A stretch of 64,000 nt of DNA. Origin: Thermoanaerobacterales bacterium (lineage in GTDB: Bacteria; Bacillota; Thermosediminibacteria; Thermosediminibacterales; Tepidanaerobacteraceae). The notes under the pieces are model-generated. The model worked only from the letters and a program-made list of their open reading frames with translations, made no database searches and was not told where the DNA came from. The translations under genes and the position numbers were made by a program. Where the stretch lies: positions 49,992 through 113,991 of the forward strand of contig DUMA01000036.1 of NCBI GenBank assembly GCA_012840135.1, given 5' to 3'. Shown in pieces: positions 18,235-25,935 of the stretch. Positions within the stretch are counted from its first letter, which is position 1, and each line of letters begins with the position of its first letter.

Positions 18235-19659
18235 CTATTCTAATGGAATAAAAAACTTGAACTCGGCGCCCTTTCCTTCTTCGCTTTCCACCCAAATCTT
18301 TCCGCCATGGGTTTCTACCAGGCTCCGGGCAATGGCCAGACCCAATCCCATGCCGCCGGTGGCGCGGGAGCGGGATTTTTCCGCTCTGTAAAACCTGTCA
18401 AAAACGTGGGGAAGATCTTCCTGCTTTATGCCGCATCCCGTGTCCTTTACAGAAAAGAGCACTCCTTCTTTTGCTCTTTGCGCTGAAAGCACTATCTTCC
18501 CCGACGCGGTGTGCCGAAGGGCGTTGGTAAGCAGGTTGGATATGACCTGGGTTATGCGCACCGGATCCACCGAGATTTTGGGCAGATCCGGAGGGATGTC
18601 TACGATAAAGTCTATTCCTTTGAATTCGGCTTCTGTTTTAAAGTATGAAAATTTTTCTTTGAGCTCCACGGGAGATATCTCCTGCCGGTTCAGCTCAAGG
18701 CTGCCGGCTTCCGCCCTGCTCAGGTCCGAAAGGTCTTTAACCAGGCGTGACATGCGGATTATTTCATCCTGCATCGACAGTATGACTTCGGGAGAAGGTG
18801 AAAGAACCCCGGCCTGTATGGATTCCAGCGTTCCCCGGAGTATGGAAAGAGGGGTGCGCAGCTCGTGAGCCACATCGGCAGTGAGGTTTTTGCGCAGCTC
18901 CTCGCTTTTTTTAATGCTGTCGGCCATTTCATTAAAATCCGCCGCCAAAGTCCCCAGCTCGTCGTCGCCCGTGACGGGCAGGCGTATGTCCCTTTCACCC
19001 ATGGTAAAAAGCCTTACTGTATCGGAAAGCTTCTTGATGGGGCTTGTAAGCTGCCTGGAAATGAGAAACCCGGCCCCGAGGGCTATGACAAGGCCGAAGA
19101 ATACCGCAAGAAAAGAATACCGGGATATGGTACGGAAGAAAATAGACTCGAGACTCTTTTCAGCAGGCCTTGCCTGGGACCAGACGATAAGATAACCTAT
19201 ATGGCCCTGGCTTGAAAATATGGGCACCCTCAGGTCCCATAGCGATTTGGAGATAGGGGTCTGGGGGCTTATATCCTCCGAGGAGATTATAATGTTCCCA
19301 TTTGGGTCCGTAACTATGACCTGCTTCTGGATTATACCCATCATGGGGCCCATGCCCTGGCCTCCGAAAGGTCCCATGCCCATGGGATTCCTATCCGTCC
19401 CCATCCACCTCTTGTGGCCCTGACTTATTATGGAAGCTCCCTCCACCAGCGAACGCACGCCCTCCCATCCATTCCGGTCATAGATATCCCCTAGAATTCC
19501 GCTTATTTCCCTGGCCTGTTCTATTCTATTTTGTTTTATATAATCATTGAAGGCCTTTTCGGTGAGCATAAAAAGTAACAATATGGATAAGATTGCGGTT
19601 AATAATGCTGTTACCACCAGGCCTGCTGTAATGCGATATCCTATGCCGGTTTTTTTCAT
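18235..19659 (-). CDS. Sensor histidine kinase with a Met/Gly-rich extracellular loop
   Basis: The 474-residue membrane kinase has a first membrane helix (about 10-32), an extracellular domain, a second helix (about 180-200), HAMP, HisKA with His265 in DVAHELRTPLS, and HATPase_c with N (NLLTNALRH), G1 (VKDTGCGIKQ) and G2 (GGMGLGLAIARS) boxes. Residues about 85-108 are unusually rich in Met, Gly and Pro (MGMGPFGG, GMGPMMG), a composition seen in Cu(I)/Ag(I)-binding segments. The gene overlaps the regulator gene upstream by four bases. A Spy-like gene with a similar Met/Gly/His-rich tail lies 1.5 kb away and may be a target. Confidence 0.93.
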   Translation of the reverse strand: MKKTGIGYRITAGLVVTALLTAILSILLLFMLTEKAFNDYIKQNRIEQAREISGILGDIYDRNGWEGVRSLVEGASIISQGHKRWMGTDRNPMGMGPFGGQGMGPMMGIIQKQVIVTDPNGNIIISSEDISPQTPISKSLWDLRVPIFSSQGHIGYLIVWSQARPAEKSLESIFFRTISRYSFLAVFFGLVIALGAGFLISRQLTSPIKKLSDTVRLFTMGERDIRLPVTGDDELGTLAADFNEMADSIKKSEELRKNLTADVAHELRTPLSILRGTLESIQAGVLSPSPEVILSMQDEIIRMSRLVKDLSDLSRAEAGSLELNRQEISPVELKEKFSYFKTEAEFKGIDFIVDIPPDLPKISVDPVRITQVISNLLTNALRHTASGKIVLSAQRAKEGVLFSVKDTGCGIKQEDLPHVFDRFYRAEKSRSRATGGMGLGLAIARSLVETHGGKIWVESEEGKGAEFKFFIPLE

Positions 19660-20366
19660 GATTGTCCTCCAATTTTATAGCCCATGCCATATACAGTCTT
19701 TATATACCGGGGATTTGTGGGGTCGTCCCCCAGTTTTTTTCTGAGATTGCTCATATGGGTATCCAGGGACCTTTCATACCCCTCATAATACTCCCCTAGA
19801 ACCTCTTCCAGAATCTGCAGCCGGGAAAAAACTACGCCGGGACTCCCCAGGAGCATGGCCAGGATCTTGAATTCGGTTGGGGTGAGAGACAGGGGTCTGT
19901 CGTCCAGATAAGCGGTTTTTTTCCTGAGGTCCAGCTTAAGTCCCAGGTATTCAAGGATGTCCTCCTTATCCTGGCCCGAATCCTGCTGCGCTCCCTGCCG
20001 CTTAAGCCTTCGCAGCACCACCCGGATCCGTGCCGCCAGTTCCCTCAAGCTGAAGGGTTTTGTTATATAGTCGTCGGCTCCCAGTTCCAGGCCCAGGATT
20101 TTGTCTACTTCTTCCGACTTTGCCGTGAGCATTATGACGGGCGTGTCCGATAAAGCGCATATCTTCCTGCATATATCATAGCCGCTGACCTCGGGCATCA
20201 TGATATCCAGCACCACCAGGTCGGGCTTTTCGGCCTCAAAAAGCTCAAGAGCCTTTTTCCCGCCATCGGCGGTAATAACCGAAAACCCCTCATTTTCCAG
20301 GTAATTTTTTATTAAATTCAGGATTTTAATCTCATCATCCACCACTAAAATTTTGTATTTACTCAT
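19656..20366 (-). CDS. OmpR/PhoB-family response regulator
   Basis: The 236-residue protein has a receiver domain with acidic pocket Asp10-Asp11, phospho-acceptor Asp54 (VVLDIMMPE), Thr in MLTAKSEE and Lys in ITKPFSLRE, then a winged-helix DNA-binding domain (SLTPTEFKILAML; RSLDTHMSNLRKKLGD). It is the partner of the histidine kinase, whose start overlaps its stop. OmpR-family regulators bind 11-bp-spaced direct repeats; a perfect pair of such repeats lies in front of the nearby Spy-like gene. Confidence 0.94.
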   Translation of the reverse strand: MSKYKILVVDDEIKILNLIKNYLENEGFSVITADGGKKALELFEAEKPDLVVLDIMMPEVSGYDICRKICALSDTPVIMLTAKSEEVDKILGLELGADDYITKPFSLRELAARIRVVLRRLKRQGAQQDSGQDKEDILEYLGLKLDLRKKTAYLDDRPLSLTPTEFKILAMLLGSPGVVFSRLQILEEVLGEYYEGYERSLDTHMSNLRKKLGDDPTNPRYIKTVYGMGYKIGGQS

Positions 20367-20388
20367 AAGGACTCTCCAAATAAAAAAT

Positions 20389-20799
20389 TTACCAGCTCAA
20401 AACATTAATATTTTTAAACGGATAATGTTTAATATTTCTCGTAACAATATATAAATTGCGATTTATGCAAAGGGACGCATTTAAAACATCTGAAAAAGAC
20501 AGAGAAATTCCTTTTTTGAAAAACTCCTGCCGAAGTCTTCCTGCAAAGCAAGACTCTTCATAAGTAGGATAAATATATACGAAAAGGTCAAATAAAATAT
20601 TCGAGGCGTTTTCCTGCTTTTTCTCGGATATACCCGATAAAAATTCAATAACGGTAACATTCGAGATGAAGAGATCTGAATCATTTATTTGACATAGTAA
20701 TTTTGAAGCTCTCTTTTTGTAAATGTTACTTTTTCCCCTGTTTAAATCAATTAAAAAATCGGTGTCGAGAAGAAAACCATTTATCCGTGACTTATTCAT
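20389..20799 (-). CDS. PIN-domain toxin (VapC-like ribonuclease)
   Basis: The 136-residue protein has the PIN acidic residues: Asp in LLDTDFLIDLNRG near the N-terminus, Glu in VTVIEFLSGI, and Asp in SFSDVLNASL, plus the family end YIVTRNIKHYPF. PIN toxins cleave RNA using Mg2+. The ATG at 20799 follows AGGAAG and overlaps the antitoxin stop by eight bases, the usual antitoxin-first order. Codons are more AT-rich than the neighbours', in keeping with a mobile module. Confidence 0.85.
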   Translation of the reverse strand: MNKSRINGFLLDTDFLIDLNRGKSNIYKKRASKLLCQINDSDLFISNVTVIEFLSGISEKKQENASNILFDLFVYIYPTYEESCFAGRLRQEFFKKGISLSFSDVLNASLCINRNLYIVTRNIKHYPFKNINVLSW

Positions 20800-21100
20800 G
20801 AACTTCTTCCTGCCCTGATTTTTGATCATTTACTTTATATAACACTTCAAAACGTTCAACATCGATTTTTCGCAACTCGTTTACATATTCTACAGAGTCC
20901 TTAATGTCGTCAGAGATAAGATTTGCGTCCTTTTCTATAAACTCCAGTCTTTTTCTCCTTTTTAATTCCTTTTCAATAGCTTCATAAATAAATCGCGAAC
21001 GATTACCCTTGCCGAATAACCGATCTATTTTATCAATTACAGAGACAGGTAGACGTACGGCTGTCATTTTGGTCTTTTTGGGGTTTACACCATCAGGCAT
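20792..21100 (-). CDS. Ribbon-helix-helix antitoxin
   Basis: The 102-residue protein has an N-terminal ribbon-helix-helix domain: MTAVRLPVSVIDKIDRLFG, then RSRFIYEAIEKELKRR. A charged C-terminal half follows that would wrap the toxin. It overlaps the PIN gene and precedes it in the operon. It should neutralise the toxin and repress the shared promoter. The ATG at 21100 is eight bases after GGGAGGTG. A more internal ATG at the MTAVRLP position is possible but has no ribosome site. Confidence 0.82.
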   Translation of the reverse strand: MPDGVNPKKTKMTAVRLPVSVIDKIDRLFGKGNRSRFIYEAIEKELKRRKRLEFIEKDANLISDDIKDSVEYVNELRKIDVERFEVLYKVNDQKSGQEEVHE

Positions 21101-21204
21101 AATATTGCACCTCCCTGTATTACCAAGAGTATAACATTATCTCAAGAAAAATTCAATAAAAATAATATAAAAATAAGTGAATTTTTCAAGCCTGACCCCA
21201 AACT

Positions 21205-21227
21205 AAAAAAAGGCGGCAAAGCCGCCC
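21205..21227 (-). terminator. Rho-independent terminator of the Spy-like gene
   Basis: On the minus strand GGCGGC-TTT-GCCGCC is followed by seven T residues, 12 bases after the Spy-like stop codon. Confidence 0.9.
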
Positions 21228-21238
21228 GGATATCCAAA

Positions 21239-21784
21239 TTACTGATTTACTCCGGAGCCGTAGCCGCCCATCATGCCCCAGCCGAAACCCCCGCCAAAAC
21301 CGTGGCATGCCCCGGGGCCGAATCCGGCACCTCTGCCGAAACCGTTTCCTCTGAGACTGTTCAGTTTATCGAGCTGCTCTTGTGTAAGTACCTTATTGGC
21401 TTCATTGATGTTATCCTGCCGGAGCTGCCACATCTTATCCCTGAGTTCGGAAAGTTCCTTCTGTTTTGCTTCAATGGCAGCTTTGTCGGGGTTCTTTTGC
21501 AGGTACAGGTTCTGAAGCTCAAGCATCTTCTTTGCCATTTCATCCCTTAAGGCCTGCATCTTTTCGAAAGCCTGATTCTGAATTTCCCTGAGTTTTGCAT
21601 ACTGTTCTTCAGAGAGGTCCAGCTGGGTAATGGGAGGTGCCCAGTTCGCACTGCCAACCGCTGCCTGGCCCGACATCCGTCCAAAACCGCCTCCCCACCT
21701 GCCGCCGGGGGCTGCGAAGGCAACTGCGGCTATGCCCAGCACCAGGAGGCCAACCACTCCGAAAATCAATGCTTTTTTAAACAT
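21239..21784 (-). CDS. Spy/CpxP-like periplasmic-type protein, exported
   Basis: The 181-residue protein has a signal peptide (MFKKALIFGVVGLLVLGIAA, cleavage after AFA near residue 24), then a helical Spy/LTXXQ-like core: LDLSEEQYAKLREIQNQ and later KVLTQEQLDKLNSLRG. The C-terminal tail is Gly-rich with Met, His and Cys (GACHGFGGGFGWGMMGG). Spy/CpxP relatives act as ATP-independent chaperones or metal-stress proteins; in this organism it would work at the outer face of the membrane. It is transcribed alone from a promoter with response-regulator-like repeats. Confidence 0.85.
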   Translation of the reverse strand: MFKKALIFGVVGLLVLGIAAVAFAAPGGRWGGGFGRMSGQAAVGSANWAPPITQLDLSEEQYAKLREIQNQAFEKMQALRDEMAKKMLELQNLYLQKNPDKAAIEAKQKELSELRDKMWQLRQDNINEANKVLTQEQLDKLNSLRGNGFGRGAGFGPGACHGFGGGFGWGMMGGYGSGVNQ

Positions 21785-21838
21785 TTACCACCACTCCTTT
21801 AATTTTTTTGTGAAGGTCTTAACCTTCTGTTTGATTTT

Positions 21839-21893
21839 ATTATAACCGGCAAGTGTCAGGAAGCTGTGAGCAAAATCTAAAGAAAATCTAAAG
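21839..21893 (-). promoter_or_regulatory. Spy-like gene promoter with tandem 11-bp activator repeats
   Basis: On the minus strand TATAAT lies at 21844-21839 with no good -35. Just upstream are two perfect, adjacent direct repeats CTTTAGATTTT (21893-21883 and 21882-21872). Perfect 11-bp tandem repeats abutting a weak -35 are the classic target of OmpR/PhoB-type regulators, and the response regulator gene is 1.5 kb away. Confidence 0.7.
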
Positions 21894-21901
21894 ATTGATG
21901 T

Positions 21902-21932
21902 AAAAAATACTCCATAAAAATGGAGTATTTTT
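21902..21932 (-). terminator. Rho-independent terminator of niaX
   Basis: AAAATACTCCAT and ATGGAGTATTTT pair perfectly around AAAA. T runs lie on both sides, so it can work in both directions; it follows the niaX stop on the minus strand. Confidence 0.85.
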
Positions 21933-21948
21933 GTAAATAAATCTTTAT

Positions 21949-22446
21949 TTAAGCTTTTATTTTACCCGGATGAATAAAGCCGGATAAGACTGTTTTTGCC
22001 AGCACCACTGAAATTGCGCTGTCTAAAAAGTGATGGATAATAGTGCCGATGCCCACCACCACAAGGGCAGTATAGAGATTGAAACCGAAAGGTATTACCA
22101 CTATGGCTTCACCAATGGCATGGATAGGGGCGGTGAGGATCAGGGCTTTTTCAAAGGAAAGCCCCCTTTTGACAAGTAGAGCTCCCACCAGGCCGAATAT
22201 GGCATGAATGGTGGCCCGGGCTGCTATGACGGGAGGAAGCATAATTAAAAATCCCAGGGCCGACCCCAGGCCCACCATTACCGCTACCGCTGGACTTATT
22301 AAAAATGCCAGCATGGTGGGTACATGGGATGCAAGAGTGGCCGAAAAGGGAGGGATATATATCTTAAGGTATGCTCCGAAGGAAACGGGGATTATAATGG
22401 AAAGAGCGGTAAGCAGGGCGCCGGTAACGATACTCTTGGTATTCAT
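21949..22446 (-). CDS. niaX: ECF transporter S component, probable niacin transporter NiaX
   Basis: A 165-residue membrane protein with about five to six hydrophobic segments and the length of an ECF S component. Visible features include a conserved polar turn SATLASHVPTMLAFLISP and an acidic/His stretch APIHAIGEAIVV. It lies directly after niaR, the niacin-responsive repressor gene, which is the usual NiaX setting, so niacin or nicotinamide is the likely substrate; the energising EcfA/T proteins must be encoded elsewhere. The ATG at 22446 gives the family-like start; a GTG at 22458 abuts the ribosome site. Confidence 0.8.
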   Translation of the reverse strand: MNTKSIVTGALLTALSIIIPVSFGAYLKIYIPPFSATLASHVPTMLAFLISPAVAVMVGLGSALGFLIMLPPVIAARATIHAIFGLVGALLVKRGLSFEKALILTAPIHAIGEAIVVIPFGFNLYTALVVVGIGTIIHHFLDSAISVVLAKTVLSGFIHPGKIKA

Positions 22447-22521
22447 GGAAATATCCACTCCTCATTAAGAAAAATAAATTAGAATAAATATGGTAGTAAA
22501 AAACGGCATTTAGGATTTGCA

Positions 22522-22558
22522 ACAATCCGAACACCTTGTCAATAACCTGACGGATTGT
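22522..22558 (-). promoter_or_regulatory. Nested inverted repeat in the niaX leader
   Basis: ACAATCCG (22522-22529) and CGGATTGT (22551-22558) are exact inverse copies, and GTCA/TGAC halves lie between them. The element sits downstream of the niaX promoter. It could be an RNA stem in the leader or a DNA operator for NiaR. Confidence 0.45.
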
Positions 22559-22568
22559 CTTTATTCAA

Positions 22569-22598
22569 ATTATACTGTATATACATATGTATAGTCAA
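22569..22598 (-). promoter_or_regulatory. niaX promoter with a palindromic spacer
   Basis: On the minus strand TTGACT (22598-22593) and TATAAT (22574-22569) are 18 bases apart. The spacer holds the near-palindrome ATACATATGTAT, a plausible repressor site between the two elements. NiaR, encoded just upstream, is the natural candidate. Confidence 0.65.
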
Positions 22599-22614
22599 TA
22601 GCAAACAAAAAAAA

Positions 22615-23124
22615 TTATTCTAGCAATATACCCTTGTGCTGGAGAACCTTTATGGCTTTCCTTATGGAATCTTCGTTCATGGATTCCACCGTATGGAGGT
22701 GAACCCCCCGGGTCAATCTGGAAAGAAGTGCGGCATTGCTTTTTTCCACCTTTTTCATAAACTCCTCTACATCATCCGAGTCCTGTAGCATCAACATGCC
22801 GCGAAGTTCTCCGTAGAGGGGATGTTCTACTATCACGTCTATCACTTTGCATCCGCACTCCACGAAAGTCAAAAGTTCCTCCCGGGTCCTTTCCTCACCG
22901 TGATGCACGGCTATTTTTTTTGAACAAAATTTGTAAGACTGGGGCATCATATATCCCCGGGATGTGGCTATAATGTCATTTCCTGCAGCCCGGAGTATGG
23001 CAATATCCTGAACTATTATCTGACGGGTGACCTGAAATAATCCGGCAAGCTCACTGCCGGAAAAAGGCCTCTTTTCGCACATTAAAAGCTCTATTATTTT
23101 TGCCCTTCTTTCATCGGTGTTCAT
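22615..23124 (-). CDS. niaR: Niacin-responsive transcriptional repressor NiaR
   Basis: The 169-residue protein has an N-terminal HTH_11 domain (RAKIIELLMCEKRPFSGSEL; VTRQIIVQDIAILRAAG) and a C-terminal 3H domain with the three His-containing segments (AVHHGEERTREEL, VEHPLYGEL, GVHLHTVES). NiaR (YrxA) represses NAD-synthesis and niacin-uptake genes when niacin is abundant, and needs a bound metal. It lies upstream of niaX on the same strand; a separate promoter between them suggests niaX is its local target. Confidence 0.92.
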   Translation of the reverse strand: MNTDERRAKIIELLMCEKRPFSGSELAGLFQVTRQIIVQDIAILRAAGNDIIATSRGYMMPQSYKFCSKKIAVHHGEERTREELLTFVECGCKVIDVIVEHPLYGELRGMLMLQDSDDVEEFMKKVEKSNAALLSRLTRGVHLHTVESMNEDSIRKAIKVLQHKGILLE

Positions 23125-23252
23125 TTAGATCCTCCCAATTAAAGACTTTCAACCCCTGCATTTTCAACAGAAACCCATCACACTTTAAAAATCTATTCAT
23201 CTTTATTGTAACTATTGTTTTCAAGCAATTCAAGAAAATATTTAAAAACGAG

Positions 23253-23281
23253 TTGACAAAATAAATTTATCATGATATGTT
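23253..23281 (+). promoter_or_regulatory. Promoter of the padR-permease-mobA operon with palindromic operator
   Basis: TTGACA (23253-23258) and TATGTT (23276-23281) are separated by 17 bases. The perfect palindrome TATCATGATA (23268-23277) overlaps the -10, a likely autoregulatory site for the PadR protein. A further ATATGTT...AACATAT inverted pair extends to about 23311. Confidence 0.65.
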
Positions 23282-23329
23282 TTAAATGACAAATATATGA
23301 TAATAACATATATATGGGGGATGATAAAC

Positions 23330-23707
23330 ATGCAGCATTTTCACCGCGGCCATGAATGTCGGTGCCCTGGCTTTAAGATGGACCGCTTTGTTCAACCTTG
23401 TATGCTGTTGCTCTTATACGAAAAACCCGCCCATGGCTATGAACTCATGGAAAAATTGAGCGAGTTCGGATTTGAGGATGTATCTCCCGACCCTGCCATG
23501 GTTTATAGAAATTTGAGGAAGATGGAGGAGGAAGGGTGGATCAAATCCCAATGGGAGACTGAAGGAGTAGGTCCAGCCAAGAGACTTTATACCATTACTC
23601 CGGAAGGTGAAGATGCGATTCATGGATGGGCGGTCCACGTAAAAAGGCAGTTAAAAAGGCTTAAGCATTTTCTTGAAAGATATGAAAAAATATTCAACAA
23701 CACTTGA
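23330..23707 (+). CDS. PadR-family repressor with a His/Cys-rich N-terminus
   Basis: The 125-residue protein has a PadR winged helix (LLLLYEKPAHGYELMEKLSE; PAMVYRNLRKMEEEGWIKSQ; KRLYTITPEGEDA) and a short C-terminal helix. Before the domain lies MQHFHRGHECRC with three His and two Cys in 12 residues, which could bind a metal; this is unusual for PadR proteins. The ATG at 23330 is nine bases after GGGGG. It heads an operon with two half-permeases and a mobA gene and probably controls it. Confidence 0.88.
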   Translation: MQHFHRGHECRCPGFKMDRFVQPCMLLLLYEKPAHGYELMEKLSEFGFEDVSPDPAMVYRNLRKMEEEGWIKSQWETEGVGPAKRLYTITPEGEDAIHGWAVHVKRQLKRLKHFLERYEKIFNNT

Positions 23708-23753
23708 ATGATTCCACTGAAATCAAATATATTCCGTACGGAAGGTGGATAAA

Positions 23754-24233
23754 GTGTTTGCTATAGGATTATATTCAATTTCAATTGTTCTTCTAATAAT
23801 ATCTTTTATCAAAGATAAACAAAAAACCAGGATGGCTTTAAACAAATCCTGGAAATCCTTTATAAGCATCCTTCCGGCTTTTGCCGGAGTTTTGGCTTTA
23901 GTCGGTCTGGTACTGACCATTCTAACTCCCGAAATTATATCCGGGATTATCGGTGCCAACACCGGGATAATCGGAATGATAGTCACATCGATTATCGGTG
24001 CCATTACGTTGATTCCCGGCTTTGTGGCCTTTCCACTGGCCGCTTCTCTTTTACAAAAGGGTGCCGGTGTCATGCAGATAGCCGTATTCGTCTCAACACT
24101 CATGATGGTGGGGTTTGTAACTATGCCGCTGGAAATGAAGTATTTCGGGAAAAAGGAAACAATTTTGAGAAATTTATTCGCCTACATTTTCTCCTTTATC
24201 GTAGCATTTGTCATAGGGATGGTGGTATCATGA
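23754..24233 (+). CDS. Split permease, first half (DUF318/ArsP-like)
   Basis: A membrane protein of about 159 residues with four to five hydrophobic segments, including EIISGIIGANTGIIGMIVTS and LIPGFVAFPLAASLLQKGAG. This resembles one half of the DUF318/ArsP permease family, where Pro-Gly and Ala-rich breaks lie in the pore helices. The next gene, overlapping by four bases, encodes a second half of similar size; the two probably form one transporter. GTG at 23754 is preferred over GTG at 23745 because AAGGTGG is then at normal distance. The substrate is unknown; the neighbouring repressor suggests a metal or oxyanion. Confidence 0.75.
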   Translation: MFAIGLYSISIVLLIISFIKDKQKTRMALNKSWKSFISILPAFAGVLALVGLVLTILTPEIISGIIGANTGIIGMIVTSIIGAITLIPGFVAFPLAASLLQKGAGVMQIAVFVSTLMMVGFVTMPLEMKYFGKKETILRNLFAYIFSFIVAFVIGMVVS

Positions 24234-24781
24234 AGACTTTAAAGCCTTACTTTTTATTTATACTGATAATCGTAGCCGATATAATCATTTTATTGAATAA
24301 TGTAAAACTGGGGACTTTAATTTTCAAGAGCACCTATATGAATTTTTCGGAGATGCTCGGCGTAATACCTCCCATATTTTTGCTACTGGGCCTTTTTGAT
24401 GTATGGGTACCCAGGGAGACCATCATCAGGTTCATGGGAGAAGAATCGGGGATAACAGGAGTATTGTTGAGCATTTTCCTGGGAGCTGCCGCAGCCGGCC
24501 CCCTGTACGGGGCTTTTCCAGTGGCCGGCATCATGATCAAAAAAGGTGCCAGATTTTCAAACATATTGATTTTTCTCGGAGCATGGTCTACACTGAAAAT
24601 ACCAATGTTTTTGTTTGAAATTTCTTCTCTGGGTGTAAAATTTGCAGTTACCAGGTGGCTCGTGGATATTATTGGAGTAATATTGATGGCCTTAGTCATC
24701 GATAGGCTCATTTCAGGTGACGAAAAGCTTGAAATATACAGAAAACATGCGGAAGAATCAATATGTTCCACAAAGAGGTAA
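24230..24781 (+). CDS. Split permease, second half (DUF318/ArsP-like)
   Basis: The 183-residue membrane protein has about five hydrophobic segments and the loop GAAAAGPLYGAFPVAGIMIK, a pseudo-repeat of the first half's pore region. The ATG overlaps the first half's stop (ATGA), so the halves are translationally coupled and probably made in equal amounts. The usual CSC motif of DUF318 permeases is absent from both halves. The cytoplasmic C-terminus is charged and may interact with other proteins. The 3' end overlaps a non-used upstream start of mobA. Confidence 0.75.
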   Translation: MKTLKPYFLFILIIVADIIILLNNVKLGTLIFKSTYMNFSEMLGVIPPIFLLLGLFDVWVPRETIIRFMGEESGITGVLLSIFLGAAAAGPLYGAFPVAGIMIKKGARFSNILIFLGAWSTLKIPMFLFEISSLGVKFAVTRWLVDIIGVILMALVIDRLISGDEKLEIYRKHAEESICSTKR

Positions 24782-24798
24782 AGAACAGGGGTTTTAAA

Positions 24799-25404
24799 AT
24801 GTGTTTTTCTTCGGTCGTCATTGCCGGAGGGAAATCCTCAAGGCTCATGGGGATGAATAAAGCCCTGCTTAAAATCGGCGGGCTTACCATTATAGAGAAA
24901 GAATGTTTTACGTTAAGGTCCATCTTTGATGAAATCATCATTGTATCCAACAGGCCTGATGAGTTTAAGGTATTGGACCCTGAATTTAAAGTTTATTCCG
25001 ATGAAGCGGAAAGCAGGGGCCCCCTTGCCGGCATTTATACGGGCCTTTTGAAGATGAAAAATGAGGCAGGATTTTTCTGTGCCTGCGACATGCCTTTTTT
25101 AAACGGCGAGCTGATAAAATTTATGCTGAGTCAAAACAAAGGGTTTGATATCGTCTGTCCCTGCACCGGCGGGAAATATGTCGAGCCTCTTCATGCAGTT
25201 TATGCAAAGACCTGCATTGAACCCATAAAAAGTCTGATGAAAAAAAACGAGCCTGTAAGGGTACAGGACTTGTTTTCCATGGTGAAAACACGATTTATAG
25301 ATGTGGGCAGTGTGCCCTGCAAGATGCATGACTATGATTTTTTCAATATAAACACATGGGAGAGTTATATGGAGGCCATAAGGATCAATGAAACCCTAGT
25401 ATAA
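24799..25404 (+). CDS. mobA: Molybdenum cofactor guanylyltransferase MobA-like
   Basis: The 201-residue protein has the nucleotidyltransferase signature VIAGGKSSRLMGMNKALLKI, followed by SRGPLAGIYTGL and the acidic metal site FFCACDMPFL. MobA joins GMP to molybdopterin to make the bis-MGD cofactor of Mo/W enzymes. The ATG at 24799 follows AGGGG. Cotranscription with a PadR repressor and a split permease raises the possibility that the permease moves molybdate, tungstate or a related oxyanion. A different small-molecule nucleotidyltransferase role cannot be excluded. Confidence 0.85.
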   Translation: MCFSSVVIAGGKSSRLMGMNKALLKIGGLTIIEKECFTLRSIFDEIIIVSNRPDEFKVLDPEFKVYSDEAESRGPLAGIYTGLLKMKNEAGFFCACDMPFLNGELIKFMLSQNKGFDIVCPCTGGKYVEPLHAVYAKTCIEPIKSLMKKNEPVRVQDLFSMVKTRFIDVGSVPCKMHDYDFFNINTWESYMEAIRINETLV

Positions 25405-25935
25405 TTTCTCCAGAGTATTTTTTGTGATCAGGACCTGCTTTGAGACCATCTTTTTCGACATGATTCGCTTGAAACCTTCCGGGTGGAGTATGGCGAGGAG
25501 CATCTTTTCATAATTAGAAAAAAGATTCTTGACAAATCCGGACTTTATATCGCGCACTTCAAATCCCAGCCTTTTTATTCCCCTGTTCAGCAAGGTATAT
25601 CCCATGAACACATTGACATCTTTGAAAAGGGGCTCTGATTTTACATACTCTTTCAGGAGCGCAAAGGCTTTTTTGGACTCCCTGAGAGAAGAAATTCCCA
25701 GGAATGCGGGAGAACTGCACTGTTTGGACAGCTCTGTAAAAAATCTATTGTTCAAATGCAGTTCGCCGTATCTGTCTCCCGGATTTAATGCAGTCCCATC
25801 CATGCATATCAACTTGGCGCCACGATATGTCCTTATGGCGATCCTGAAAAATCCGCCCGGCACAGGGTGTATGCTTGTCAGTTTTTCAAATATCCATTCC
25901 CAGATGAACCAGATTTTAAGCAATACCTTTTTCAT
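25396..25935 (-). CDS. YkoP-like protein
   Basis: The 179-residue protein resembles the YkoP family of Bacillus: a hydrophobic/aromatic N-terminus (IWFIWEWIFEKLTSIHPVP), then GGFFRIAIRTYRG and LNPGDRYGELHLNN. The function is unknown, but ykoP-type genes sit beside polysaccharide deacetylase genes, as here, where the genes overlap by four bases. A membrane-associated role in cell-wall polysaccharide or lipid handling is plausible. The last nine bases overlap the convergent mobA end. Confidence 0.7.
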   Translation of the reverse strand: MKKVLLKIWFIWEWIFEKLTSIHPVPGGFFRIAIRTYRGAKLICMDGTALNPGDRYGELHLNNRFFTELSKQCSSPAFLGISSLRESKKAFALLKEYVKSEPLFKDVNVFMGYTLLNRGIKRLGFEVRDIKSGFVKNLFSNYEKMLLAILHPEGFKRIMSKKMVSKQVLITKNTLEKLY

